Notes under the pieces: model-generated
The model's input: only the letters and a program-made list of their open reading frames with translations
What the model was told of the DNA's origin: nothing
The model's database searches: none
Shown: positions 63,312 through 64,000 of the stretch, piece by piece
Layout of the letters: the number at the start of each line of letters is the position of its first letter
How positions within the stretch are numbered: the stretch's first letter is position 1
Assembly (NCBI RefSeq): GCF_030518795.1
Contig: NZ_CP130427.1
Span: 6,262,001-6,326,000 of the forward strand
Origin: Micromonospora sp. NBRC 110009
GTDB taxonomy: Bacteria; Actinomycetota; Actinomycetes; Mycobacteriales; Micromonosporaceae
DNA length: 64,000 nt
Direction: 5' to 3'
Position numbers and translations under genes: made by a program

Positions 63312-64000
63312 ATGCGCCTGTCGAAGCGTCCGCCCGGGGCGGTCCCCGTCAAGAGAACGGCCAGCGCCGCAGCGTTGCTCCTGCTGGCCGGCATCACGCC
63401 GATGCTCGGTGGCGCCCCGGCCGGCGCCGCCCCCACTCCCCCCAGCTGCAGCACCGACCCGGCCGCCCGACTGTCCACCGTGCCCAGCCCGGAGTCCGCG
63501 CTGGGCTTCCCGCTCGGCGCCGGCCAGGAGCGGGTCGTCACCAACGACGAGGTCCGCAGCTACCTGAACGCCGTCGACGCCGCCTCCGACCGGGTGGTCA
63601 CCGGCGTCATGGCGACGAGCGTGCTCGGCCAGCCGCTGCCGTACGCCATCGTCTCCAACGAGCGGCACGTCCAGCCGGGCGCCCTGCAGCAGATCGCCAG
63701 GGACATCCGCGACCTGCGGGACCCGCGCCGGACCACGGCGAAGAGGGCCGCCGAGACCGCGACCGACCGCCCGGCCATCGTCTGGGTGACCGCGAACGTG
63801 CACGGCGGCGAGAAGAGCGGCACGGACGCCGCCCTCAAGACCCTGTACGAGCTGGCCTCCGGACTGTCCTGCGCGGTCGCGGAGCGGAACGACAACCTGG
63901 TCACCGTCATCGTGCCAACCCAGAACCCGGACGGCCGCGACGCCACCCGCCGGCAGAACGAGTACGGCTTCGACATGAACCGGGACTGGTTCGCCCGTAC
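63312..64000 (+). CDS. Secreted M14-family carboxypeptidase (partial)
   Basis: The first 229 residues; the gene runs off the right edge. A signal peptide (Lys/Arg-rich start, hydrophobic core, cut near AGAAPTPP) precedes a zinc peptidase domain with the HxxE ligands in TANVHGGEKSG, then VPTQNPDGRD and the substrate-carboxylate motif NRDWF. It is a relative of the M14 enzyme 0.9 kb upstream but lacks the FN3-like domain before the catalytic part. AGAGAGG precedes the ATG. Confidence 0.88.
   Translation, partial: MRLSKRPPGAVPVKRTASAAALLLLAGITPMLGGAPAGAAPTPPSCSTDPAARLSTVPSPESALGFPLGAGQERVVTNDEVRSYLNAVDAASDRVVTGVMATSVLGQPLPYAIVSNERHVQPGALQQIARDIRDLRDPRRTTAKRAAETATDRPAIVWVTANVHGGEKSGTDAALKTLYELASGLSCAVAERNDNLVTVIVPTQNPDGRDATRRQNEYGFDMNRDWFAR

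Overview
The window is high-GC DNA (roughly 70-75%) with dense, mostly G/C-ending codons, many GTG starts and ATGA or GTGA stop/start overlaps. Its gene content (two CUT2-type sugar ABC operons, SecA2, GpgS, TreX/Y/Z, SigF/SigB-type sigma factor, ANTAR and DUF4383 proteins) suggests a Gram-positive actinobacterium, most likely Micromonosporaceae and probably Micromonospora. That taxonomic call is inference from recognised protein families; no rRNA or tRNA gene was seen. Both ends of the window cut genes: a histidine phosphatase on the left and an M14 carboxypeptidase on the right.

Layout. 0-8 kb: a minus-strand pentose/polyol-type operon (lipoprotein binding protein, ATPase, permease, two FGGY kinases, histidine phosphatase) divergent from a DeoR regulator. 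8.4-13.7 kb: a second, fructose/ribose-type operon (binding protein, permease, ATPase, PfkB kinase) divergent from a LacI regulator, with a perfect 24-bp palindromic operator between them. 13.7-17.7 kb: a decayed island with an aminotransferase carrying a frameshift and a stop, a hydroxymandelate-oxidase-like enzyme, and a hydrolase and an MFS transporter that have both lost their 5' ends at one junction. 17.7-21.2 kb: small enzymes (MazG-like, MmcQ/YjbR, HAD, TIGR00725) and a JmjC oxygenase directly behind a small gene for a tandem-repeat peptide.

21.5-31 kb holds small stress-type genes: two DUF72 proteins, DUF2267, a DksA/TraR zinc-finger protein, two receiver-less winged-helix regulators, a rhodanese/cysteine-dioxygenase pair, a cupin, DUF3500, DUF2231 and GAF-ANTAR. 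31-38 kb holds SecA2 and a carbohydrate cluster (zinc-type dehydrogenase, Gfo/Idh oxidoreductase, glucosyl-3-phosphoglycerate synthase, GT4). 38-43 kb is a stress-signalling block: DUF4383, a STAS-HATPase fusion, a solitary cytochrome oxidase subunit I and a SigF/SigB-family sigma factor fused to a C-terminal STAS domain. 43-51 kb: a large unknown protein, a Vms1/Rv2629-like protein coupled to a pyruvate-oxidase-like TPP enzyme, a haloacetate-dehalogenase-like hydrolase, DUF3817 and a glutamate-cysteine-ligase-family protein. 51.5-59.4 kb: the glgX-treY-treZ trehalose operon and a divergent GT4. 59.5-64 kb: an orphan response regulator, two secreted M14 carboxypeptidases and a fasciclin lipoprotein.

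Three observations stand out. First, six genes or operons between 24 and 40 kb carry near-ideal SigF/SigB-type promoters (GTTT, 15-16 nt, GGGTAN or GGGAAT), and a sigma factor of that family is encoded among them, suggesting a local general-stress regulon. Second, that sigma factor and a nearby kinase each carry a fused STAS domain lacking the usual phospho-serine. Third, the 95-residue repeat peptide sits 3 bp upstream of a ribosomal-oxygenase-like JmjC enzyme, which looks like a substrate/modifier pair.
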